From Streptomyces sp. MNU76 (lineage in GTDB: Bacteria; Actinomycetota; Actinomycetes; Streptomycetales; Streptomycetaceae), in the NCBI RefSeq assembly GCF_020982545.1, contig NZ_JAJKLK010000001.1:62001-126000 (forward strand): DNA of 64,000 nt, in the 5' to 3' direction. Shown piece after piece: positions 1 to 8,181 of this stretch; position 1 is the stretch's first letter; each line of letters begins with the position of its first letter. Below the pieces are notes generated by a model. It did no database searches and was not told the origin of the DNA. It saw only the letters and a list, made by a program, of their open reading frames with translations. The position numbers were made by a program, and so were the translations under genes.

Positions 1-1553
1 GCGCGCCACGTCCTCGGCCGTCGCCGTGTAGAGGACGTCGTTGCGCGGACAGCCGTACTCCAGCTGTTCGTACCTCCCGGGGAAGGCCCGCTCCCAGGTC
101 TCGGTGGAGTGCCGGTTGGCGGAGAGGCCGAAGTCCCAGCGGTCCACGCGCCCGAGGAGAGCGGCCGAAGCGGCGGGCCCGGCGGCCACCGCCGGATACG
201 CGGACCGGTCCAGGCCCGTCGCCTTCAGCGGGGTGCCGGGCGAGGTCCGGATGTGGACACCTCCGGGACGCTCGACGACGGTGTCGCCGGGATCGCCGAG
301 ACAGGTGAGGTCGGTGAGGTCGTCGAGATCGGCGTCGTCGACGAGGTACTTGGCGCGGGCCAGCATCCGCCCCGCGCGCGGACTGCCGAGCACGGCGTGC
401 TCCGCGCCGTGCGGGACCCGGTCCACCGCGTCCGCCGCGACGAGGAACACCGAACGGACCCGGGGGGCGAGTTCACGGGCCTTCGCGTGGAGCGCGGCGA
501 GGTCGCCGCCGACACCGCGCACCCGGTGCGCGCGGTACACGGCGAGGTTCGGGTCCAGCGGCAGACGGCGCCGCACGGCGCAGACGGCGCGGGCCAGGGG
601 CGTGCGGGGGCGGGGAGCGCCGCCAGGGCGCCGACAGCGACGCGACGGGCGGCGTGCAGGACCCGGAATCCTCCGTACGAGCCGCTCGCGAGCAGCCGGT
701 GCTGGAGTCCGAGGTGGCCGGCGGGCACCTGGAAGCCGGTCGGGCGGTGGAGGCCGTAGAGGTGCATCGCGCGGCGGAAGAAGTCCCGGGGGTGGTGGGC
801 GGGCAGCCGCTCCGGGTGCGCGAGACTCCGCAGCACGATCGAGAAGAGCCGCCCGAACAGCGCCTCCGTCAGCGCCTGCCCGGCCGCGGCCCGGGCGAGC
901 ACCAGCTCCACCTGGTCGAGGAGTTCGAGGTGGTGGGCGCCGGGCGCGTACAGCCGACTGCCCTGCCGGCGCAGCAGATGGCGTACGCAGGCCGTGCCCG
1001 GCAGTTCGGCCGTGCGGTCGGCGGCGAGGGCGACCAGGCCGTTCCAGCCGACATCGGTGAAGTGGCCGATGGGGAAGGTGAGTTGGCGCGTGGTGAGGAA
1101 GTCCCGGCGGTAGGTCGCGCTCCACGCCGGGGCGTCCGGGCCGACCGGGCGCACGATCGTCGTGCCGCCCTCCCACCAGTGCGCCCGCTCGTGCGCGAAG
1201 CGCAGGACGTCCGGTTCGTCGGTCTCGTCCAGCCGGTCCGCGATCGCCCGCAGCGCGCCGGGCGAGAGCGTGTCGTCCCCGTCGAGGAAGAGGACGTACG
1301 TCCCGTGCGCCGCGGCCAGTCCCGCGTTGCGGGCGGCGCTCAGGCCGCCCGTCGGCGGCGACTCGACCGGGGCGACGCGGGTGTCCCTGACGGCGTACGC
1401 GGCGCTGATCGCCCCGGCCGGTGAGTCCGCCGCCGCCTCGTGCACCGGAATCAGCTCGAAATCACCGAACGGCTGACCGAGCACCGACTCCAGAGCGAGT
1501 GGCAGCCGCCCTTCCACGCCGTAGGTGGGGACGATGATGCTGAAGCGGGGCAT
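1..1553 (-). CDS. GT2 glycosyltransferase / CDP-glycerol glycerophosphotransferase fusion (partial, frameshifted)
   Basis: Wall polymer (teichoic-acid-like) transferase. The start is ATG at 1553. Residues 1 to about 110 are a GT-A family 2 domain (FSIIVPTYGVEGRL at the N-terminus, acidic motif FLDGDD, GLSAARNAG). The C-terminal half, read in another frame from about 600 to position 1, resembles the glycerophosphotransferase domain of its upstream neighbour (KYLVDDADLDD, GTPLKATGLD, NRHSTETWERAFPG, YGCPRNDVL). The frame changes at about 597-615 in runs of G (C on the coding strand), which fits one missing base. The 3' end lies outside the window. Odd: the motif that reads QTQHGTPLK in the neighbour is RTSPGTPLK here, so the conserved histidine is missing. 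It lies directly downstream of the paralogue at 1451-3916 and is probably co-transcribed with it. Which polymer is made cannot be told. Confidence 0.8.
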
Positions 1554-3916
1554 TCTTTCCTTTCAGGGGCGCGGGGAACTGCGCGACCAGCCCCCACCGG
1601 GCGGACGTCTGGGGGTCTAAGGGGCGCAGCCCCTGGGGACGGGACGGGTAGGGGCGGCGGGGCGAGGAAACCGTCTACGTGCCCAGCAAGTCGTCCGCAC
1701 CCGGACGGACGGCCGACGCCGACGGAACCGGCCGCCGCTCCCCAACGGCACCACATCCCCGGCGGCACACACTCACCCAGCACCACCCGCCGCACCACCC
1801 GCTCCGCCGCCCGCCCGTCGTCATACGGACAGAACCGCTCCCGGAACGCCGCCCGCAACTGCGCCGACCGCGACCCCCGCCAGTGCCCCGTCGCGAAGAT
1901 GTCGATCAGCTCGTCCTCGCTGCGCGCGACCGCGCCCGGCGCACACGCCCGCAGATCGAAGTACGTGCCGCGCGCCGCCTCGTACGCCTCCCAGTCCTCC
2001 GCGTGGATCACGATGGGCCGGTCGAGGTTGGCGTAGTCGAACATCAGGGAGGAGTAGTCCGTGATCAGGGCGTCCGAGGCCAGGCAGAGGTTCTCCACGC
2101 TCGGATAGCCGGTGACGTCCAGCAGTCGGCCGTGCGCCAGGTCGGTCAGCGGGGAGTCGTACGCGTGGTGCGCCCGGGCCAGGACGACGAAGCGCGGCCC
2201 GAGCTTGCGCAGCACCCGCTCCAGATCCAGATGGGCGCGCTGCGAGTGCCGGTAGTCGCGGTGCGTGGGGGCGTACAGGACGGCGACCGCGCCCTCGGGC
2301 ACCCCGAGGTGCTCGCGCACCCGGGCCACGTCCGTCGAGTTCGCCCTCAGCAACACGTCGTTGCGCGGCGAGCCGTATTCGAGGGTGGTGAAGGGGGAGG
2401 GGTAGACCCGCTCCCAGACGAGCGTGGAGTGGCGGTTGCCGGACAGGACGTAGTCCCACTGGTCGCTGCCGCGCAGGACGTCCTCGAAGTCCGTGCCGCG
2501 CGCCACCGCCGGCCGGTCCCGCAGGTCGAGCCCCATGTGCTTGAGCGGGGTGCCGTGCTGGGTCTGCAGCAGCACCTGACCGCGCCGTTTGACCAGCCGC
2601 CTGTCGAAGTCGACGTTGTTCACCAGGTACTTGGAGCGGGCGAGCGCCGTCCAGTACGCCATCGAGCCGGGCAGCACGCGCCGGGTCGCCACCGGCAGCG
2701 TGTGGTGGTGCTCCGGGCGCGCGACCCAGGAGGTGCGCATCGTGGGGACGTACGTCCGGAACGCGTTCTCCAGCGCGGCCGGGCTGCACTCGTAGCCCCG
2801 GCCCCCGTACGCGGCGAACACCGCCCGGTCCGCACGCAGCGGGAGCAGCCGCTGGACGCGGTAGTGGAGGCGCAGACCGGCGGAGCGGAACAGACCGGCC
2901 ACGCCCCGCACCAGGCGCCCGGCCGCCCGGCCCAGCCGCGCTCCGGCCCACAGGGCGCGGTAGAGGCGCGGGTTGCCCAGCCGCAGGAGCGCGTGCCGGA
3001 GCCGGGCGCGGGCGCGGAGGGGCACGCCGGGGGTGCGGTAGCGGGCGCAGTGCGCGCGGACCGCCCGCAGGAACTCGGCGCGCGCCTCGCGCGGCAGCCG
3101 GTGGCGCCGGGAGAACACGGAGGTGAGGTGGTCGAGCATGCGCCGGAACAGCACCGGTCGCCACTGCGCGAGCTCCGGCCGCTCGTCGACGTACGTGAAC
3201 ACCCGGTCGTACTGCCCGAACACGTCGAAGTGACCGTACGTAGTCGCCCCGAGGAGGCTGCCGTGGCGGCGCAGGCGGTGGTGGACGCAGACCCGGTCGA
3301 GGGTGGCGACGGACTCGGCCGTCATCAGGACGGGGTACGTCCAGGCCGTGTCCTCGTAGATGCCGGACGGGAACCGGAAGCCGTGGTCCTCGACGAACTC
3401 CCGTTTGTAGGCCTTGTTCCATGCCGCCGGGCGGATGGTGAGCAGGCCGGGGCGGTCGTCGAGCCGGAACGGGGCCGGGCCCTGCTCGGTGAGTCGGCGG
3501 TCACGCGCGTCGTGGACCGGCTCGCCCGTCCACGCGACACGCGCGAAGTCATGGACGAGGACGTCCGGTTCGCCGGTCTTCTTGACGCGGTCGGCGATCG
3601 CCTGGAGCGCGCCCGGCGTGAACGTGTCGTCGCCGTCGAGGAAGAGGAGGTAGTCGCCCCTGGCGTGCTCCATCCCCGTGTTGCGGGCGGCGCCGGGCCC
3701 CGCGTTCTCCCGCAGGCGCACGGTGCGGCGCACACGGGGGTCGCGGGCGGCGAACTCGTCGGCGACCGCACCGCAGTTGTCGGGCGAGGCGTCGTCGACG
3801 ACGATCAGTTCGAGGTCGGAGAAGGACTGGGACAGCACAGAATCCAGGCATTCGTGCAGGTACGCCTGAACCTTGTACGCGGGAACGATGACACTGAACC
3901 TGGGCAAGGGGGACAT
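1451..3916 (-). CDS. GT2 glycosyltransferase / CDP-glycerol glycerophosphotransferase
   Basis: Two-domain wall polymer synthase of about 720 recognisable residues. The start is ATG at 3916 (MSPLPRFSVIVPAYKV). Residues 5 to about 120 form a GT2 domain (VVDDASPDNC, FLDGDD). After a basic linker comes a TagF-like glycerophosphotransferase domain with KYLVNNVDFD, QTQHGTPLKHMGLD, YGSPRNDVLL and TDYSSLMFDYANLDRP; in this family the histidine of HGTPLK is catalytic. Likeness to known proteins ends near 1757 (RVVRRVVLGE). From there the open frame continues through the intergenic repeat at 1566-1584 and overlaps the next gene by 103 bases, which is unlikely to be native. A TAG at 1677-1675 in another frame is one possible true end, if a small indel lies near 1745. 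The enzyme is probably membrane-associated and cytoplasmic. Confidence 0.85.
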   Translation of the reverse strand: MSPLPRFSVIVPAYKVQAYLHECLDSVLSQSFSDLELIVVDDASPDNCGAVADEFAARDPRVRRTVRLRENAGPGAARNTGMEHARGDYLLFLDGDDTFTPGALQAIADRVKKTGEPDVLVHDFARVAWTGEPVHDARDRRLTEQGPAPFRLDDRPGLLTIRPAAWNKAYKREFVEDHGFRFPSGIYEDTAWTYPVLMTAESVATLDRVCVHHRLRRHGSLLGATTYGHFDVFGQYDRVFTYVDERPELAQWRPVLFRRMLDHLTSVFSRRHRLPREARAEFLRAVRAHCARYRTPGVPLRARARLRHALLRLGNPRLYRALWAGARLGRAAGRLVRGVAGLFRSAGLRLHYRVQRLLPLRADRAVFAAYGGRGYECSPAALENAFRTYVPTMRTSWVARPEHHHTLPVATRRVLPGSMAYWTALARSKYLVNNVDFDRRLVKRRGQVLLQTQHGTPLKHMGLDLRDRPAVARGTDFEDVLRGSDQWDYVLSGNRHSTLVWERVYPSPFTTLEYGSPRNDVLLRANSTDVARVREHLGVPEGAVAVLYAPTHRDYRHSQRAHLDLERVLRKLGPRFVVLARAHHAYDSPLTDLAHGRLLDVTGYPSVENLCLASDALITDYSSLMFDYANLDRPIVIHAEDWEAYEAARGTYFDLRACAPGAVARSEDELIDIFATGHWRGSRSAQLRAAFRERFCPYDDGRAAERVVRRVVLGECVPPGMWCRWGAAAGSVGVGRPSGCGRLAGHVDGFLAPPPLPVPSPGAAPLRPPDVRPVGAGRAVPRAPERKECPASASSSPPTAWKGGCHSLWSRCSVSRSVISS
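1566..1665 (-). repeat. Streptomyces intergenic repeat, extended copy
   Basis: The core GCGCAGTTCCCCGCGCCCC is present on the minus strand at 1566-1584. It is followed by about 80 bases (cggacgtctgggggt, then a short inverted segment ggggcgcagcccctg) that recur almost unchanged at 40015-40110. It lies between the two wall-polymer genes, and the longer gene reads into it. Confidence 0.75.
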
Positions 3917-4058
3917 CCATGGGTCGGCGCGGGCATACTGCCCGGAAACGGCCGATGGGATGATTTGGTTACGGTGCGTGTTCCATACGGGGGATTCTCA
4001 GGGGAGTTGGGGGCGCACGGGTGTGTTCCGCGGTGCGCGCGCCCCCAGTTGGCGGCCG

Positions 4059-4946
4059 CTACTTCACCGCCCCGGCCATCACCCCCGACACGAACTGCCG
4101 TTGGAACGCGAAGAACACGGCCAGCGGGATCACCATCGAGATGAACGCGCCCGGCGCCAGGACCTCGATGTTGCTGCCGAACTGCCGTACCTGCTGCTGG
4201 AGTGCCACCGTCAGCGGCTGGGAGTCGGAGCTGGAGAAGACCAGCGCGACCAGCATGTCGTTCCACACCCACAGGAACTGGAAGATCCCGAGGGACGCGA
4301 GCGCCGGTGCGGCCAGCGGCAGGACGACCGTCGCGAACAGCCGTACCTCACCCGCCCCGTCCAGCCGCGCCGCCTCCAGCAACTCCCTCGGGATCTCGGC
4401 GAAGAAGTTCCGCAACAGGAAGATCGCGAACGGGAGTCCGAAGCCGACGTGGAAGAGCACCACGCCGATGATGTCGCCGAAGATCCCGAGGTCCCGGAAG
4501 AGCCCGGACAGCGGGATCAGCGCCACCTGCACCGGCACCACGAGCAGCCCTACCACGCCCATGAACCACCAGTCACGGCCCTTGAAGTCCAGCCAGGCGA
4601 AGGCGTATCCGGCCATCGCGCCGATCAGGACGACCAGCAGCGTCGCCGGCACGGTGATCCACATCGTGTTGAAGAGGGCGTCCGTGATGCCGTCGTTCTC
4701 CAGCAGCGACTCGTAGCTCCGCGTGGTGAGTTGGGCCGGGGCCGAGAACACCTTCCACCACCCGGAGGTGGAGATGTCGGTCGGGTCGCGGAACGACGAG
4801 ACCAGCAGCCCGAAGGTCGGCACCAGCCAGAACAGCGCCACCAGCAGCAGGAACACACGCAACGCGCCCCCTGCCGCGCCGCTCGCGAGCCGGGCGGCGA
4901 CGGAGCGTTTCTCGACAGGTGTGGAGCGTTCCTCGACAGTCGTCAC
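4059..4946 (-). CDS. Sugar ABC transporter permease, MalG type
   Basis: Inner-membrane subunit of a carbohydrate importer, about 295 residues. The start is taken as GTG at 4946 (VTTVEERSTPVEKR). The coding strand has GGAAGGAG eight bases before it, and the start overlaps the upstream permease stop in a GTGA. Longer starts only read through the neighbour. About six transmembrane segments are visible, beginning with LRVFLLLVALFWLVPTFGLL. The ATPase-contacting EAA loop reads EAARLDGAGEVRLFATVVLP. The C-terminus (FQRQFVSGVMAGAVK) is typical of MalG/AglG permeases. It is the last gene of the minus-strand operon binding protein - permease - permease. No ATPase is encoded here; in Streptomyces such systems usually share MsiK, which is an inference here. 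Confidence 0.93.
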   Translation of the reverse strand: MTTVEERSTPVEKRSVAARLASGAAGGALRVFLLLVALFWLVPTFGLLVSSFRDPTDISTSGWWKVFSAPAQLTTRSYESLLENDGITDALFNTMWITVPATLLVVLIGAMAGYAFAWLDFKGRDWWFMGVVGLLVVPVQVALIPLSGLFRDLGIFGDIIGVVLFHVGFGLPFAIFLLRNFFAEIPRELLEAARLDGAGEVRLFATVVLPLAAPALASLGIFQFLWVWNDMLVALVFSSSDSQPLTVALQQQVRQFGSNIEVLAPGAFISMVIPLAVFFAFQRQFVSGVMAGAVK

Positions 4947-6307
4947 CGCTGGCGCTCCTTCCTGAGGCGACGGATGTTGACCCACATCACCGGCAGCACG
5001 AGCAGCAGCAGAACCACACCGATCGCGCTGCCGAGACCGAAGTCGCCGCCACCGCCGTACGACACCAGATAGAGCTGCAGGGCGAGGACGTTGGCCTCGT
5101 CCTGGGTGGGCTGGGGCGCGATGATGTAGACGAGGTCGAACACCTTCATCACATTGATCATCAGCGTGACGAGGACGACGACCAGGACCGGTGCGAGCAG
5201 CGGCACGGTGACCTTCCGGAACACCTGCCACTCGTTCGCGCCGTCGACGCGGGCCGCTTCGAGCAGATTGCGGTCCACCCCGGCCAGCCCGGCCGCGATC
5301 AGCACCATCGCGAAGCCGGCCCACATCCAGACGTACGAGCCGATGACGGCCGGGGTGACCAGGGTCGGGCCGAGCCAGTCGATGCCGTTGTAGGGCGCGG
5401 CGAAGTTCGAGCCGGGCAGCCGGAGCCGGGACCCGTCGGCGGACTCCGGCAGGCGGAAGGTGCCGTCGGAGCCGCTGGTCGCGGTGGCGACGACCGTGCC
5501 GTCCTTCACCGCCTCGACCTCGACGCCCTCCAGCGCCTTCTCACCCGGGTCGACGACGCCCTTCTCACCGCCGCCACCGAGCCGGAAGTCCAGCCAGACG
5601 GTGCCGGTGACATCGTCCCCGGTGTCGGCGCCGGGGGCCTTCGCGTCCCGCGCGTCACCGGGCAGGCTGCCCGGCGCGATCCCGACGAGCGGGAGGAGCG
5701 CCGGGGTGCCCGCCCGGACGGTCCCCTCCGTGGTGAACGACCCGCCGCCGGACGCCTTCAGATCGCTCACCTGCGCGTTGGGCCGGGCCTTCGGATACAC
5801 GGACTCGTCCACGAAGATGTCGTGCACGGACGTCACGACCGCGTTCGCCACACCCTGGTCCGGATCCTGTTCGTACACCAGCCGGAAGATGATGCCCGCG
5901 GCCAGCATCGAGATCGCCATCGGCATGAAGACGATCAGCTTGAACGCCGTTCCCCAGCGCACCCGTTCGGTCAGCACCGCGAAGATCAGCCCGAGCGCGG
6001 TGACGACCGCCGGGGCCACCGCGACCCAGATCGCGGTGTTGCGTACGGCGACGAGGGTCGCGTCGTCGGTGAAGATCTCCGCGTAGTTGTCGAGGCCGAC
6101 GAAGCCCGAGCCGTCCGCGTCGAACAGGCTCCGCCAGACCGAGTACCCGATGGGGTAGACCACGAGCGCGCCGAGCAGCACCAGCGCGGGCAGCAGAAAC
6201 AGCACCGCCACCCACAGCCGGGTGCCCGTCACGCTCTTGCGCGGTGCGGCGGGGGGCGTCGGCAGCGCGCCGGCGCCTCCCGCCGTCTTCGTCACGGCGG
6301 ACGACAT
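4943..6307 (-). CDS. Sugar ABC transporter permease, MalF/AglF type, with large extracellular insert
   Basis: Second permease of the importer, 454 residues against about 300 for the usual family member. The N-terminal transmembrane segment is at about 30-52 and further segments run to about 145. Residues about 150-308 are a hydrophilic insert between membrane segments. Residues 234-298 of it (VWLDFRLGGGGEKGVVDPG, GVEVEAVKDGTVVATATSG, DGTFRLP) resemble an SdrD-B/Cna-B type beta-sandwich. The EAA loop follows at about 350 (EAARVDGANEWQVFRKVTVP). E. coli MalF also carries a periplasmic domain in an extracellular loop, so the insert may contact the binding protein; this is inference. The start is ATG at 6307, nine bases after the binding-protein stop. 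Confidence 0.92.
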   Translation of the reverse strand: MSSAVTKTAGGAGALPTPPAAPRKSVTGTRLWVAVLFLLPALVLLGALVVYPIGYSVWRSLFDADGSGFVGLDNYAEIFTDDATLVAVRNTAIWVAVAPAVVTALGLIFAVLTERVRWGTAFKLIVFMPMAISMLAAGIIFRLVYEQDPDQGVANAVVTSVHDIFVDESVYPKARPNAQVSDLKASGGGSFTTEGTVRAGTPALLPLVGIAPGSLPGDARDAKAPGADTGDDVTGTVWLDFRLGGGGEKGVVDPGEKALEGVEVEAVKDGTVVATATSGSDGTFRLPESADGSRLRLPGSNFAAPYNGIDWLGPTLVTPAVIGSYVWMWAGFAMVLIAAGLAGVDRNLLEAARVDGANEWQVFRKVTVPLLAPVLVVVLVTLMINVMKVFDLVYIIAPQPTQDEANVLALQLYLVSYGGGGDFGLGSAIGVVLLLLVLPVMWVNIRRLRKERQR

Positions 6308-6316
6308 GAGTCGCCG

Positions 6317-7771
6317 TCAGCCGTTCCCGTAGGCCTTGGCCGCGTCGGTCTCCAGCTGCTTCTGGGCGCCGGCCACGTCGTCGGGGTTCTTCAGGAAGTC
6401 CTGGAGGTCCTTCCACTCACCGACGCCCTGGGTGCCGCCGAACGCCGCCGGGGCCTGGTCGGACATGTCGAAGCGGAAGTCGTCACCCGCCGCGAGCAGT
6501 GCCTTGGCGATCTCCCGGGTCACATCGTCCTTGTAACTGCCCGGGTCCATCTCCTTGTTGGGGGAGAGGAAGCCGCCCTGGGCCGCCCAGATCTCCGCCG
6601 CGTCGGTCGAGGCGAGGAAGGTGAGCAGCGCCTGCGCGCCCTTGCCGTCCTTCAGCGCCACGGCCGCGTCGCCGCCGGTGACCACGGGGGAGTCGTCGCC
6701 GACCGCCGGGAACGGGAAGACCTTGGCGTCCGTGCCGATCTCGGCATCCGTGTCCCCGTTGATGGTGACGGCCACGAAGTCGCCCTCGAAGACCATGCCG
6801 GCCGGGGCGTCCCCGGTGAAGGTCTGCGTGATCGACTTCGGGTACTCGGTCTGCAGCGCGCCGGAGGCCCCGCCCGCGATCAGCTCGTCCTTGCCCCACA
6901 GTTCACCGAGTGTCGTGAGGGCGTCCTTCACGGACGGATCGGTCCACTTGATCTCGTGCTGGGCGAGCTGGTCGTACTTCTCCGGGCCCGCCTGCGAGAG
7001 GTAGACGTTCTCGAACCAGTCGGTGAGCGTCCAGCCGTCGGCGCCGCCGATGGAGACGGCGGGTGAGCCGGCGTCGGAGAGCGTCTGCGCGGTCTGCAGG
7101 AACTCGTCCCAGGTACCCGGCTCCTCGGTGATCCCGGCCGTCTCGAAGGCGGCGGTGTTGTACCAGACCAGGGACTTGTTGGCGGCCTTCGCGTAGACGC
7201 CGTACCGCTTGCCCTCGTACGCGCCGAGGTCCTTCCAGCCGTCCGAGAAGTTCTTGTCCAGCTGGGCCAGGGCCTCGCTGCCGAGCGGTTTCACCCAGCC
7301 CTTCTCGGCGAACTGGTGCAACACGCCTACCTGCGGCAGGAACGCCACGTCCGGCGGTTTGCCGCCCTCGATCTTCGTACCGAGGAAGGTGGACGTGTTG
7401 TTGCCGGTCGGCACGAACGTCACCGAGGCGCCGGTGCGTTTCTCGAACTCGTCCAGCACTTTCTGGAAGTTGTCCAGCTCCGGGCCGGTGAAGACGGCCG
7501 CGACCTCCAGCTTCTGGCCGTCCAGCTTGGGGAGTTGGACGGTGGCCTTGTTGCCGCCGTCGTTGCCGTTGTCGGCGCCGTCGCCCTTGTCGTCGTCACC
7601 GCCGCACGCGGTGAGGGAGAGGGCGAGGACGCCGGCGGCGAGGGCCGCGACGGCCCTGGCGGCGGGAGCGTTGTGCGTGGTGGCCCTGACTGTGGGGGGA
7701 TGGGTGGGCTTGCCAAGGGAAGTGGGCTTGCGTGTGCGAAGCATGCGACCCATGCGGTGGATGTTGCGCAT
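6317..7771 (-). CDS. Sugar ABC transporter substrate-binding lipoprotein
   Basis: Extracellular solute-binding protein family 1, about 484 residues, first gene of the importer operon. The start is taken as ATG at 7771 (MRNIHRMGRM), preceded by GGAG and GGGGTCAGAG; ATGs at 7753 and 7744 are alternatives. A basic N-region and hydrophobic stretch lead to the lipobox LSLTAC, so the mature protein would be lipid-anchored. A Gly/Asp/Asn-rich linker follows, then the binding fold (LEVAAVFTGPELDNFQKVLDEF at the start, PDVAFLPQVG, KSLVWYNTAAF). The ligand cannot be read from sequence; alpha-glucosides are plausible from likeness to AglE-type proteins. No regulator gene is adjacent. Confidence 0.9.
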   Translation of the reverse strand: MRNIHRMGRMLRTRKPTSLGKPTHPPTVRATTHNAPAARAVAALAAGVLALSLTACGGDDDKGDGADNGNDGGNKATVQLPKLDGQKLEVAAVFTGPELDNFQKVLDEFEKRTGASVTFVPTGNNTSTFLGTKIEGGKPPDVAFLPQVGVLHQFAEKGWVKPLGSEALAQLDKNFSDGWKDLGAYEGKRYGVYAKAANKSLVWYNTAAFETAGITEEPGTWDEFLQTAQTLSDAGSPAVSIGGADGWTLTDWFENVYLSQAGPEKYDQLAQHEIKWTDPSVKDALTTLGELWGKDELIAGGASGALQTEYPKSITQTFTGDAPAGMVFEGDFVAVTINGDTDAEIGTDAKVFPFPAVGDDSPVVTGGDAAVALKDGKGAQALLTFLASTDAAEIWAAQGGFLSPNKEMDPGSYKDDVTREIAKALLAAGDDFRFDMSDQAPAAFGGTQGVGEWKDLQDFLKNPDDVAGAQKQLETDAAKAYGNG

Positions 7772-8181
7772 CTCTGACCCCGTTCTCCGTGCGTCGTCGA
7801 ACGTAGAGCGCTGTCCCGTGGGCTCTGGTCTACGCCGGGTGCTCGGGAGCGGCAAGAGCGCCTGCCGTGTCAACGTCTTGATCGTGACCGCGTCGTGACC
7901 ATGACTCGGCGACGGGGTGCTGCGCTGGCGGGTGCGGGTGCCTATGCGCCGTGGGGGACCTCTTCCTTGGCGGGTGGCCGGTTCGTTGTGGTTGCTCGCG
8001 CAGTTCCCCGCGCCCCTGGGAGGGGCCTGCGGCCCCGTCCCACAGAGCCATGACTCGCCGAGGGCCGGTGTCGGGTGCCTATGGGTCGTCAGGGGCTTTG
8101 TCGTGGGCGGGTGGCCGGTTCGTTGTGGTTGCTCGCGCAGTTCCCCGCGCCCCTGGGAGGGGCCTGCGGCCCACCTGTCCC
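7772..8181. repeat. Intergenic region with two direct copies of the intergenic repeat
   Basis: 410 bases without a gene. Two nearly identical copies of about 65 bases (gcgggtggccggttcgttg through gggaggggcctgcggccc) sit at about 7968-8034 and 8108-8172, with repeat cores at 7998-8016 and 8135-8153. A weak palindrome TCAACGTCTTGA at 7870-7881 upstream of the binding-protein gene could be a LacI-type operator. No clear promoter was recognised. Confidence 0.7.

Noticed and set aside
1679..4144. 821-codon plus-strand frame opposite the CDP-glycerol transferase gene
   Set aside because: Antisense shadow of a clearly coding gene; composition (runs of Arg, Val, Gly, Glu) and lack of motifs are typical of such shadows. 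The long minus-strand frames opposite malic enzyme (45310-47394), helicase (42490-45066) and the XDH-like large subunit (58377-60947) were dropped for the same reason.
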